Positions 13,501-22,380 of a DNA stretch of 64,000 nt are shown here, piece by piece. Source of the stretch: Macropodus opercularis (taxonomy: Eukaryota > Chordata > Actinopteri > Anabantiformes > Osphronemidae); assembly GCA_030770545.1 (NCBI GenBank), contig CM061091.1:4532501-4596500 (forward strand), read 5' to 3'. The notes under the pieces are model-generated. The model worked only from the letters and a program-made list of their open reading frames with translations, ran no database searches and was not told the origin of the DNA. Made by a program: the position numbers and the translations under genes. The stretch's first letter is position 1. Every line of letters starts with the position of its first letter.

Positions 13501-14039
13501 AAATTGCATGTTGCAAAGAAAACTTGACTTTGTAGGACGTGACCTCATATGTCTGAATGTTTACTTGTGCTGACTGCTGTTACATTCCGTTTAAAAGTGC
13601 AATACGTTTTTCCAGTGTGTCCATTCTGGTTTTCAGCATATGTTTGCGTGGGTTTCACAGCATCACCGCTGCTCCGTCTGCTCTTTTATACATACATCAC
13701 CTACAACACAATTGTATGTGCATTTGTCAGACGTTCTTTTTGTTCCTACCTTTTAGTCCCAACAACAACAAAAAAAAAAAACATTCAGAAAGTTGCCCAA
13801 CCCAAACGATTATGGGACATTTGCTGCCAACTATCCAGAAAATGTGTTTCTGGTTCCTTAGACTATTATATGGTTTTCAGCAGCAAGGGGCTGAGAGGTT
13901 GGCTGGCTTCCTGATAAAGATTTATATAGGTTTCATGGTTCCTGGCTGGGCTAGAGTATGTGTGTGTGTGCATTTGGACACAGGAACATTAGGGGTGTAT
14001 TTGAGGTCCGGTTTGTCTTTGGCCCTGTCCCCATATATG
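10561..14039. other. Unique non-coding DNA with minor candidate blocks
   Basis: Single-copy DNA with short A-runs near 12010-12021 and 13775-13787. The segments 11090-11240 and 12360-12500 are repeat-free with ATTA or GATT words and could be weak regulatory elements. The 163-aa open frame at 13557-14048 overlaps a TG-rich tract and resembles no protein I know. Confidence 0.4.
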
Positions 14040-14230
14040 TCTTGGTAATGTGTTAGCGGTAGACTGTGCTAATGATAGCTTTTATTTAACGTTTAGTTGT
14101 CTTAACTCTGGAGATGTATTCATGGGCTGCTGGATTGAAACACAGATTGCACCAGCAAGGTGTTGATAATGCTTCAGATTAATGGCTTAGCTGTGGATAA
14201 TCACCGTCACCCCCCACTTTTCTGCACAGT
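14040..14230. promoter_or_regulatory. Candidate conserved non-coding element
   Basis: AT-rich, repeat-free block with AGATTAATGG near 14176 and GGATAATC near 14195, plus a TTATTTAACG word near 14083. The call rests on composition. Confidence 0.28.
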
Positions 14231-14554
14231 GGTTACAGAGCGGTTCAGCTCCTCACACTAGTTCTCATTAGACCAGTGGTGTTGTCATAAAACACATCCT
14301 TCCTCAGTGTCACATGCACATAAACAAATCCGTACAGTACGTCACAATGATCCACGCGCAATCACACCCATGCTCAAATACACAAGGCATGAGACTGGGG
14401 CCCAGCAGTCTGTGTTATCTCGAAGTCATGTGTGTCAAATGTTCTCTATGAAGGAAGCAGACACACTGTGAAAGCAGCCTTCACTCAAATCTATTTCATC
14501 CTGCTGTTTTCCCCGTCATCTCCATTATCCTCCCCTGTGTTGCAGATCTCTTGG

Positions 14555-14670
14555 ACTTCTTTCAGCCTATCCCCACTTTGTGGCCATAATTCACTCTGGT
14601 CTGGCTTTTTGACATGCGTGCAAATTGGCAAATTACAGGACGGCGAGCTGTCACTAGTCAGATTCATGTG
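14555..14670. promoter_or_regulatory. Candidate conserved non-coding element
   Basis: Short repeat-free block with CCATAATTC, GCAAATTGGC and CAAATTAC words within about 60 bp (14583-14637). It is followed by purine-rich DNA ending in a G8 run near 14717. Motif-based inference only. Confidence 0.27.
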
Positions 14671-15554
14671 GTCACAAGAGGCTTGTGGAAGGTGGGGAGT
14701 TTGGGAGGTGCGTGTGGGGGGGGGATGGGCAAAGCAAAGAGGACATTAACCCTGCTTGCTATGGCCTAACATTGTTAATGCTGACCACTTGATTGACACC
14801 CACTGCTGCTGTGATGTGAAAGGGTCCCTAGTGCTGTGCTGCTCTAGGAGGACTCCCCTCCCCTCTTTTGTGTTAGTTTTCCGTTCATGTTGTGTTTCTC
14901 TCTTTGCCCCCACCACCTCATTTGCATCAGGGGCTTCGGGTTTCAGAGTGGATGGAGGAGAAGCTCCCCAGCTTACACCCTCCATCCCAGCTCCCCACCC
15001 TCTTGCAGGCGCTCTTTGTCTCATCAAGCCAAGCCAGATCGAGGAAGCAGCAGGCCTCCTGCCTGGTGTTCCTGCCTGGATTGGGCTGGTGTTTCGGCTG
15101 TTGCTGAGATGAACAGCATGAAGATGTTATTGTAACTGGGCATGGCCAGGCTAAAGCAATGTCTGCATCTTCATGTCTACTTTATCCAGTTCATCCCCCA
15201 GGAAAGGATGTCTCACTTCAAGGGAACAGGAAGCCGCTATGGAGGATGGAATTTCTGGATAAATAGCAAGGCTTCTGGGACAGTGTCTCCTGTCCCTCTG
15301 ACATGGACTGAACTGTGCTGTTGTGAGAACATTGAACCTTACACTGTGCTAAGACTTGACTAAAATAGAGATGGAGGTATCTATCCCATACGTAGCCAGT
15401 AGTGGAAGACCTTACAAGTAAAAAGTAAACTTCTATAATTACTTGTTCACTAGTCATTATTGAAGGACCAAATAACAACATGCTATACCTTTCACTTGCC
15501 ATGTAACCAAAAACAGGGCTGTTTCCCCTGCAGATAAACCCCCTCTGGCTTTTA
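14671..15554. other. Unique non-coding DNA, no gene seen
   Basis: A G-rich patch lies at 14690-14730. A PBX-like TGATTGAC occurs at 14790-14797. Overlapping open frames at 14746-15135 on both strands lack any protein signature and are attributed to local GC content. Confidence 0.42.
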
Positions 15555-15880
15555 AGTGGTTAGAACATGATCTTACTCTGATTAATTACACCCCGTGCTG
15601 CTTTCCCTCTCTCTTTGCTCTCCTAGCTAATGGCTAGTGTTTATGCTGAGAGTACAGCCATGGTTTCAGGGGCTGCTTGGCAGTAGCAGCTCTAAGTCTT
15701 CATGTGAGGGGAGCAGTTTTAATTAACGTGGAGACAACACCTCTGTCCCTGCTCATCTTTCACCTGGTAGACATGGGGGAACTCTGACACCATCCCGGCA
15801 TGCTGCTGATTAAAGCGGGGCCTCATTTACTGTTGCCTGCTGTCAACAAAACACCACTAATGGCATTATGCCCAAGACTT
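15555..15880. promoter_or_regulatory. Candidate conserved non-coding element
   Basis: Contains GATTAATTAC (15580-15589), the palindrome TTAATTAA (15719-15726) and CTGATTAAAG near 15806. Repeat-free apart from a short pyrimidine run at 15603-15625. Three ATTA-type homeodomain words over 250 bp support a regulatory reading, unproven. Confidence 0.33.
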
Positions 15881-16669
15881 GGGGGGCAGACCCAGGGACT
15901 ATCCCCACCCAGGTTCAAATGAAAGAAAACAAACGTAGCCTAATTTTTGATACAGGAGCTTAATCTTTCTTAGATCTTATCTTAGTAGAGGTCTAACATA
16001 TTACAGGACCCGATCCTGTCGAGGCTCGATGCACAGGGCTTATACAGATAACACCTGCCCAGTTCATTTTGTTTGGGAGGTGAGGTAAGACTAGGAGTTG
16101 GTATTACAAGGTGACTTATTCTCCTTAGTGAATTGTTGGTGGCCAAATTCGGAAGCCAGTCACTGACCCTGCACTGGCAAAGAAGAAGCATTTGTACTTC
16201 TTTCATCACCAGATGAATGTTGGCATAGATGTTCCCTGCATTCTGACGGTGACCTCATACGTGTCCGGCTCTCTTCGTCCACCACTTCCTCTATATATAG
16301 ATGTAAGCCATTGTTCAAATAGCTCGGGTTGTCCCTTTGATGTCCTGGCAGAACAAAGCTGCAGTGTCCTTACACACTTAGAGAACACTCCAGCCTGGAA
16401 TCCTGGACATGATTCTTGTGTCAACCAGTCCATTAACACCTCCACCCCGCCTATCCATGTGTGCTAGACGTTAAATAGATCTATTACATATGACAGGTTT
16501 ACCTCCAAAACACTTAGGGATTGTGAGGAGGTACATTTCGGCAAGTTACAGAATTTAACATAAACAGATAAGTTGTATAAAATGTAATGCCAACAGCTAG
16601 GCCACCTCTCTTTGGTGTGTATTGTACTTTTACAGTCTTCATATTACTTGCCCCAGAATGGAAAATTTT
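15881..16669. other. Unique non-coding DNA, no gene seen
   Basis: Single-copy DNA with no simple repeat, exon or RNA gene recognised. A GGTTCAAATG word near 15912 resembles a tRNA B-box, but nothing around it folds as a tRNA. Confidence 0.45.
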
Positions 16670-16950
16670 ATAGCTGCTTTTTTACTGATTTATGTCAATA
16701 GCCATTAGTTAGGGCTTTGTCTTCTCTCTACCTTTAATAGGACATGCATTAGTCTTGAAGCTAGTAAAAGACTGAGGGTTATTAATGCAATGATTAATTA
16801 GAAAAGTTTGTTTCTTGTAAAGAGAGATCTCTTCTTTACGCAGCCCTGTAAACTTTTATGGGAGTGTACAGCTGACCTCAAATTGGAAATTTGTGTTGGA
16901 AGCAGCCTTACTCACCATTACAGCTCCTGACTGTTGTTAATTTTATATTT
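16670..16950. promoter_or_regulatory. Candidate conserved non-coding element
   Basis: AT-rich block centred on overlapping homeodomain words at 16781-16801, including TGATTAATTA (16791-16800), with CAAATTGGAAATTTG near 16878. Repeat-free up to the microsatellite at 17.1 kb. Confidence 0.3.
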
Positions 16951-17097
16951 GTCCAATAAAAACCAGTGGGGGTTACAGACATGCATTGTACGCTTGCCTG
17001 TGAGCCCGACTTGTCTTGGCGGCCCCTCTTTCATGTGGTTCATGAGGGGATTCCCAGTGTTTTAATACAATGGTGTAATGTTATTTGTCATAACCTT

Positions 17098-17142
17098 TAT
17101 ATATATACAAACACACACACACACATACATATATGTAGTGAA

Positions 17143-17218
<76 letters not shown>

Positions 17219-17222
17219 GTGT
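17098..17222. repeat. Compound CA/TA/TG microsatellite
   Basis: An alternating AC run (about 17110-17125) is followed by a nearly pure (TA)n of about 65 bp at 17144-17208, then TATG/TG words to 17222. Pure TA runs of this size readily form cruciforms and are length-polymorphic. It lies just upstream of the satellite locus and produces a spurious open frame rich in Tyr-Ile. Confidence 0.95.
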
Positions 17223-17384
17223 CATTACACTTACACAAGCAGTGTGGAAAAGACTAAATTAACAACTGTTAAACAATTAAAACCACTAGACACATTACTG
17301 AAGGGGCAATGGTATTGCTCAGCCTCAGGACTCTACTTAGAACAAAAGTGGAGCTGTTTAGTGTGTCAAAGTATGTGTTAGTGG

Positions 17385-17484
17385 TTGTCTACATAGTTCA
17401 TATAATACTGTTTTCAACATGTTTAATGGTAAGGAAGTTTATGAAAATAAATAAATAAATAAATGGAAAAAACAACAACATAAC
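17385..17484 (+). repeat. Diverged, truncated first copy of the satellite module
   Basis: This stretch matches the first ~100 bp of the module repeated at 17919, 18582 and 19101 (shared words TTGTCTACATAGTTC and GAAGTTTATGAAAATAAATA). It is more diverged, has (AAAT)n in place of AAATAAAGAAAT, and stops before the tRNA-like part. The 29-bp units begin directly after it, so it marks the left edge of the locus. Confidence 0.8.
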
Positions 17485-17918
17485 AAAATTATGCCTTACT
17501 ATAGTATGTTGTCAAAAATACGCCTTAGTATAGTATGTTGTCAAAAACATGCATTACTATATTATGTGATCAAAATTATGCCTTAGTATAGTATGTGGTC
17601 AAAATAACGCCTTAGTATAATATATTGTCAAAAACACGACTTAGTATAGTATGTGGTCAAAATAACGCCTTAGTATAATATATTGTCAAAAACACGACTT
17701 AGTATAGTATGTGGTCAAAAACAGGCCTTAGTATAGTATGTGATCAAAAACACGCCTTAGTATAGTATGTGGTTAAAAACATGCCATAGTATACTATGTG
17801 ATCAAAAACACGCCTTAGTATAGTATGTTGTCAAAAAAACGCCTTAGTATAGTATGTTGTCAAAAAAACGCCTTAGTATAGTATGTGGTTAAAATTATAT
17901 CTTAGTATTGTATGCTGT

Positions 17919-18238
17919 AGAAAATGTCTTGTCTACATAGTTCTGCTTATACTGTTTTTAACATGTTTACTGGTAAAGAAGTTTTTGAAAATAAATAAAG
18001 AAATAAATGAAAAAAAACAACAACTAACAAACACACAACCCTTGTGGTGTAACAGTAACACATCCATCCATTGGATGGAAGACTCCAGGTGCAAATCCTG
18101 GCAAGAGTGTGTGATGTGAAATTATTATATTGTATGTGTAGTTATGTCCTTATTTTACTCACGTCTTAAATATGGTCAAACAACATCCTTTAGTGTTTTA
18201 TGTTTTTAAAGAAACACCTTAGCATAGAATGTTCAAAA
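17919..18238 (+). repeat. Satellite module, copy 1 (~320 bp)
   Basis: Non-29-bp sequence starting AGAAAATGTCTTGTCTAC. It runs through an A-rich segment (about 17990-18030), a tRNA-like cloverleaf (18038-18109) and a TA/TG-rich segment, ending in words that grade back into 29-bp units. Two further copies at 18582 and 19101 are nearly identical. Spacing between copies differs (about 664 and 519 bp) because different numbers of 29-bp units lie between them. Confidence 0.9.
18038..18109 (+). other. tRNA-like cloverleaf, copy 1 (tRNA-derived)
   Basis: 72 nt that fold by hand as a tRNA. The acceptor stem pairs 18038-18044 with 18102-18108 (6 of 7, one C-A mismatch). D stem GTGT/ACAC (47-50/58-61), anticodon stem TCCAT/ATGGA (63-67/75-79) and T stem CCAGG/CCTGG (85-89/97-101) are perfect. 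The variable loop has 5 nt. The A-box TGGTGTAACAG (18045-18055) fits TRGYNNARNNG; the B-box GGTGCAAATCC (18088-18098) has one mismatch. TTTT at 18153-18156 could end a pol III transcript. Loop residue 33 is C instead of T and the D loop lacks the usual GG, so a working tRNA is unlikely. The triplet at the anticodon position is ATT. The A-box region resembles tRNA-Gln-type sequences. Likely a SINE head or tRNA pseudogene. Confidence 0.7.
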
Positions 18239-18581
18239 ATATGCCTTAGTATAATATATGATTAAAAGGTGCCTTGGTGTAGTATGTTGTCAAAAACACG
18301 CCTTAGTATAGTATGTGGTAAAAAATATGCCTTAGTATAGTATGTGGTCAAAAACACGCCTTATTATAGTATGTGGTTAAAAACACGCCTTAGTATAGTA
18401 TGTGGTCATAAACACACCTTAGTATAGTATGTGTTCAAAATAACGCCTTAGTATAGTATGTGATCAAAAAAACGATTTCGTATAGTATGTTGTCAAAAAA
18501 ACGCCTTAGTATATAGTATGTGGTTAAAATTATGCCTTAGTATAGTATGTGGTTAAAATTATATCTTAGTATTGTATGTTG

Positions 18582-18900
18582 TAGAAAATGTCTTGTCTAC
18601 ATAGTTCTGCTTATACTGTTTTTAACATGTTTACTGGTAAAGAAGTTTATGAAAATAAATAAAGAAATAAATGAAAAAAAAACAACAACTAACAAACACA
18701 CAACCCTTGTGGTGTAACAGCAACACATCCATCCATTGGATGGAAGACTCCAGGTGCAAATCCTGGCAAGAGTGTGTGATGTACGATTAATATATTGTAT
18801 GTGTAGTTATGTCCTTATTTTACTTACGTCGTAAATATGGTCAAACAACATCCTTTAGTGTTTTATGTTGTTAAATAAAACCTTAGTATAGAATGTTCAA
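18582..18900 (+). repeat. Satellite module, copy 2 (~319 bp)
   Basis: Near-identical to the copy at 17919, with a one-base longer A-run and a handful of substitutions in the distal TA/TG-rich part. It contains the second tRNA-like cloverleaf. It is flanked on both sides by 29-bp units, so module and units were amplified together. Confidence 0.9.
18703..18774 (+). other. tRNA-like cloverleaf, copy 2
   Basis: Same fold as the copy at 18038. The only difference I see is one T-to-C change in the D loop; all four stems are unchanged. The same A-box match and one-mismatch B-box are present. Because the modules are recent duplicates, stem retention here is not independent evidence of selection. Confidence 0.7.
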
Positions 18901-19100
18901 AATTATGCCTTAGTATAATATATGATTAAAAGGTGCCTTAGTATAGTATGTTGTCAAAAACACGCCTTAGTATAATATGTTGTCAAAAACATACCTTAGT
19001 ATAGTATGTTGTCAAAAACACACCTTAGTATAGTATGTGGTCAAAAAAAACGCCTTAGTATAGTATGTGGTTAAAATTATGCCTTAGTATAGTATGTTGT

Positions 19101-19418
19101 AGAAAATGTCTTGTCTACATAGTTCTGCTTATACTGTTTTTAACATGTTTACTGGTAAAGAAGTTTATGAAAATAAATAAAGAAATAAATGAAAAAAAAA
19201 CAACAACTAACAAACACACAACCCTTGTGGTGTAACAGTAACAGATCCATCCATTGGATGGAAGACTCCAGGTGCAAATCCTGGCAAGAGTGTGTGATGT
19301 ACGATTAATATATTGTATGTGTAGTTATGTCCTTATTTTACTTACGTCTTAAATATGGTCAAACAACATCCTTTAGTGTTTTATGTTGTTAAATAAAACC
19401 TTAGTATAGAATGTTCAA
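19101..19418 (+). repeat. Satellite module, copy 3 (~318 bp)
   Basis: Third copy of the module, closer in its distal part to copy 2 than to copy 1 (shared GATGTACGATTAATAT word after the tRNA-like part). This suggests copies 2 and 3 separated last. From 19419 onward the array continues as 29-bp units only. Confidence 0.9.
19221..19292 (+). other. tRNA-like cloverleaf, copy 3
   Basis: Same 72-nt fold as the other two copies, with one change in the D stem (ACAC to ACAG) that breaks one pair without compensation. Anticodon and T arms are intact. The uncompensated change argues for neutral drift of a tRNA-derived relic over a maintained structural RNA. Confidence 0.65.
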
Positions 19419-20080
19419 AATTATGCCTTAGTATAATATATGATTAAAAGGTGCCTTAGTATAGTATGTTGTCAAAAACACGCCTTAGTATAATATGTGG
19501 TCAAAAACAGGCCTTAGTATAGTATGTGATCAATAACACGCCTTAGTATAGTATGTTGTCAAAAACATACCTTAGTATAGTATGTTGTCAAAAACACGCC
19601 TTAGTATAGTATGTGGTCAAAAACACGCCTTAGTATAGTATGTTGTCAAAAACACACCTTAGTATAGTATGTTGTCAAAAACACGCCTTAGTATAGTATG
19701 TGGTCAAAAAAAACGCCTTAGTATAGTATGTGGTAAAAAATATGCCTTAGTATAGTATGTGGTCAAAAACACGCCTTATTATAGTATGTGGTTAAAAACA
19801 CGCCTTAGTATAGTATGTGGTCAAAAACAGGCCTTGGTATAGTATGTGGTTAAAAACACGCCTTAGTATAGTATGTGGTTAAAAACACCCCTTAGTATAG
19901 TATGTGGTTAAAAACAGGCCATAGTATAGTATGTGGTCAAAATAACGCCTTAGTATAGTATGTGATCAAAAACAGGCCTTAGTATAGTATGTTGTCAAAA
20001 ACATGCCTTAGTATAGTATGTGGTCAAAAAAACGCCTTAGTATAGTATGTGGTAAAAAACATGCCTTAGTATAGTATGTG

Positions 20081-20680
20081 GTCAAAACACGCCTTAGTAC
20101 TATGTTGTCAAAAATACGCCTTAGTATAGTAAGTGGTCAAAAAACACGACTTAGTATAGTATGTTGTCAAAAACACGCATTAGTATAGTATGTTGTCAAA
20201 AACACGCCTTAGTAGTATGTGGTAAAAAACATGCCTTAGTATAGTAAGTGGTCAAATAACACGCCTTAGTATAGTATGTGGTCAAAACACGCCTTAGTAC
20301 TATGTTGTCAAAAACACGCCTTAGCATAGTAAGTGGTCAAAAAACACGACTTAGTATAGTATGTTGTCAAAAACACGCATTAGTATAGTATGTTGTCAAA
20401 AACACGCCTTAGTAGTATGTGGTAAAAAACATGCCTTAGTATAGTAAGTGGTCAAATAACACGCCTTAGTATAGTATGTGGTCAAAACACGCCTTAGTAC
20501 TATGTTGTCAAAAACACGCCTTAGCATAGTAAGTGGTCAAAAAACACGACTTAGTATAGTATGTGGTCAAAAACACGCATTAGTATAGTATGTTGTCAAA
20601 AACACGCCTTAGTAGTATGTGGTCACAAACACGCCTTAGTATAGTAAGTGGTCAAAAAACACGACTTAGTATAGTATCTT
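20081..20680 (+). repeat. 200-bp higher-order repeat within the satellite
   Basis: The word GTCAAAACACGCCTTAGTAC recurs at 20081, 20281 and 20481, exactly 200 bp apart, and the intervening series of variant 29-bp units repeats in the same order. Three copies are visible, the last with more changes. This shows a seven-unit block duplicated as one piece, more recently than the array itself. Confidence 0.9.
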
Positions 20681-20925
20681 GTCAAAAACACGCATTAGTA
20701 TAGTATGTGGTCAAAAAAATGCAAGATCGAGTCCTAGAATAGTATGTTCTAGAAAATGTTTTTTAGTATAGTATGTTGTCAAAAACACGCCTCAGTATAG
20801 TATGTGGTCCAAAACATGCCATAATATAGTATGTTATAAAAAAATGTGCCTTAGTTTAGTATACTGTCAAAAAACACGCTTTAGTATAGTATGTTGTGAA
20901 AAACATGTCAAAGAATGTATATTAT

Positions 20926-21756
20926 ACATCATATAAACATCGTATAGTTATATTTTATTTCATTTTATTTAATGTATACAGCACCAATTCACGACAGCAG
21001 TTATCTCAAGGAACTATACAAGTAAGTGAGTAAGTAACACAACTAAACCCAACAAATCCCACATAGAGCAAGCATATAATTGTAGCCAATCAGGAAATTT
21101 CAATTTAAATACAGACTTAAAAATGTATACTATATGTTTTTATCAATAATATCATTTGTTATTTTTAATTAAATTTTAATAGTGAAGTGGAAAAACTCCC
21201 TCTGTACATTGGAAGAAACCTCCAGTCGGCCCAGGCTCATTGTGGGCGGCCATCTGCCTTGACCGGTTAGGATGAGGGGATAAAGAAAATAACAACACAA
21301 CAACTAAAACAAGCAGCAAGAGACACAGGCAGGATGGTTGGACCAGCAGCTGAACACTGGAGACACACGGCTCTGAGTCGGAGGATACCTGGAGATGAGG
21401 ACAGAGAGACAGAAGAGGAGAAACACAATACAAGAGAAAAAGAGACAAAGTTAGTCACATGTGGACATGGAGGCTTGTCGAACCTGAACTGGAAGCTGGT
21501 TCCATAGGAGAGGAGTCCGGTAGCTAAAAGCTCTGCCTCCTGTTCTACATTTAGAAACTCTAGGAAGCGTTATAGCATAAGGAGCTATGAGGTCTTTAAG
21601 ACAAGATGGAGCTTTACTTTGAAGAGCTTTGTAAGAGAAGAGAAGAATTTCGAATTATAGCCTAGATTTTACCTTTTACAAGGTTTTTCACAGTAGAACC
21701 TGCTAGCATGATGTCACCCATAGTAACTATCTGATTCAATAATGTTTTTTAAACTT
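20926..21756 (+). mobile_element. Interspersed teleost repeat inside the satellite
   Basis: AT-rich entry (20926-20975), then segments I recognise from a very common teleost interspersed repeat: the CAGTTATCTCAAGG word (20996-21009), the GAAGAAACCTCCAG word (21208-21221), GGCGGCCATCTGCC-type sequence (21246-21259) with GACCGGTTAGG, and GCTGGTTCCATAGGAGAGGA (21492-21511). The copy looks internally shortened and diverged. It encodes nothing and is non-autonomous; I do not assign a class. Satellite units lie on both sides (ending near 20925, resuming near 21757), so it inserted into the array. Exact ends and target-site duplication are not resolved. Confidence 0.72.
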
Positions 21757-21812
21757 ATAGTATGTGGTCAAAAACCATGCGTTAGTATAGTATATGGTCA
21801 AAATCACTACTG
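21757..21812 (+). repeat. Right remnant of the 29-bp satellite
   Basis: About two units, TATAGTATGTGGTCAAAAAC and TTAGTATAGTATATGGTCAA, in the same orientation as the main array. They lie beyond the interspersed element and are the displaced right end of the same array. Confidence 0.88.
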
Positions 21813-21904
21813 TACAGTGCATCGCCAAGCACACAGTTATTCAAGCACCTATTCCTTCTTATGAGTCTCCTGCTTTTAGTTGAACTTGATCTTGACCTGC
21901 TCAC

Positions 21905-21960
21905 TGAGATGCCAGTGGTGGAAGTCCGTACTATATTTATTAGAGTACCACGTCATAACA
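21905..21960. mobile_element. Possible decayed repeat fragment
   Basis: CAGTGGTGGAAGT (about 21912-21924) followed by ATTTATTAGAGTAC resembles a short motif common in fish interspersed repeats (a GTGGTGGAAGTA-type start followed by a TTTACTCAAGTAC-type word). The match is short and diverged, so this is a weak call. Confidence 0.22.
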
Positions 21961-22079
21961 ACCGAGCTGTCGTACTAACACAACAGTGCCTCTGTAGGTC
22001 GTGCCTTTTGCAGCTGTTTATACTGAAGTCAGCACAACGTGAAGAGGGAGCAGAGGAAGTCCACAATGAAGCTTCTTGA

Positions 22080-22380
22080 TTACCGCCCTGGAGAGACTGA
22101 ACTGTGGAACCACTTAAAAGATAATGCCCGAATGATGTTTTTTAAACTGTGGCTGTCTATTTTGCGAGTTGAAACAATATCAGTGATGTAAAGGAAATGG
22201 GCCCTGAATGGCACTGTTTACAGTTGTTGGATGTTCACACATAAGCGGCAAGTTCCAACATAAACATCCACTTAGTGCATGTAAATCTAAGGGCTATTAA
22301 TAAGCTCTTTTATCTTCTCGTCTGGAGAATGGCCCTGGAGGCCTTAGGGTAATCTGGCCCTCACTGTCTAGCTCTCCGAT
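22080..22380. promoter_or_regulatory. Candidate conserved non-coding element
   Basis: Repeat-free block with GAAACAATATC near 22169, CTATTAATAAG (22294-22304) and CTTTTATCTTC near 22307. The composition changes sharply from the repeat locus to its left. Confidence 0.3.

Larger units (their letters stand above)
17485..20925 (+). repeat. Minisatellite/satellite of ~29-bp units
   Basis: Tandem units close to GTATGTGGTCAAAAACACGC followed by CTTAGTATA (29 bp). I estimate about 85 units from total length, excluding the three ~320-bp modules interspersed in the array. Units vary at fixed places (GTGGTC, GTTGTC, GTGATC, GTGGTT; CACGCC, CATGCC, CACGAC), and some are shortened to about 25 bp. Two isolated units reappear at 21757-21810 beyond an interspersed element. 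No coding potential. Confidence 0.95.

Noticed and set aside
13557..14048. 163-aa open frame
   Set aside because: Overlaps another long frame in a different phase, crosses an A-run and TG words, and matches nothing known.
18038..18109. Functional tRNA gene
   Set aside because: C at position 33, no GG in the D loop, a B-box mismatch and an acceptor mismatch make decoding activity unlikely. Called tRNA-like only.
17485..20925. Regular ~29-bp repeats suggestive of a CRISPR array
   Set aside because: The repeats are head-to-tail with no unique spacers, units vary freely, there are no cas genes, and the context is vertebrate-like.
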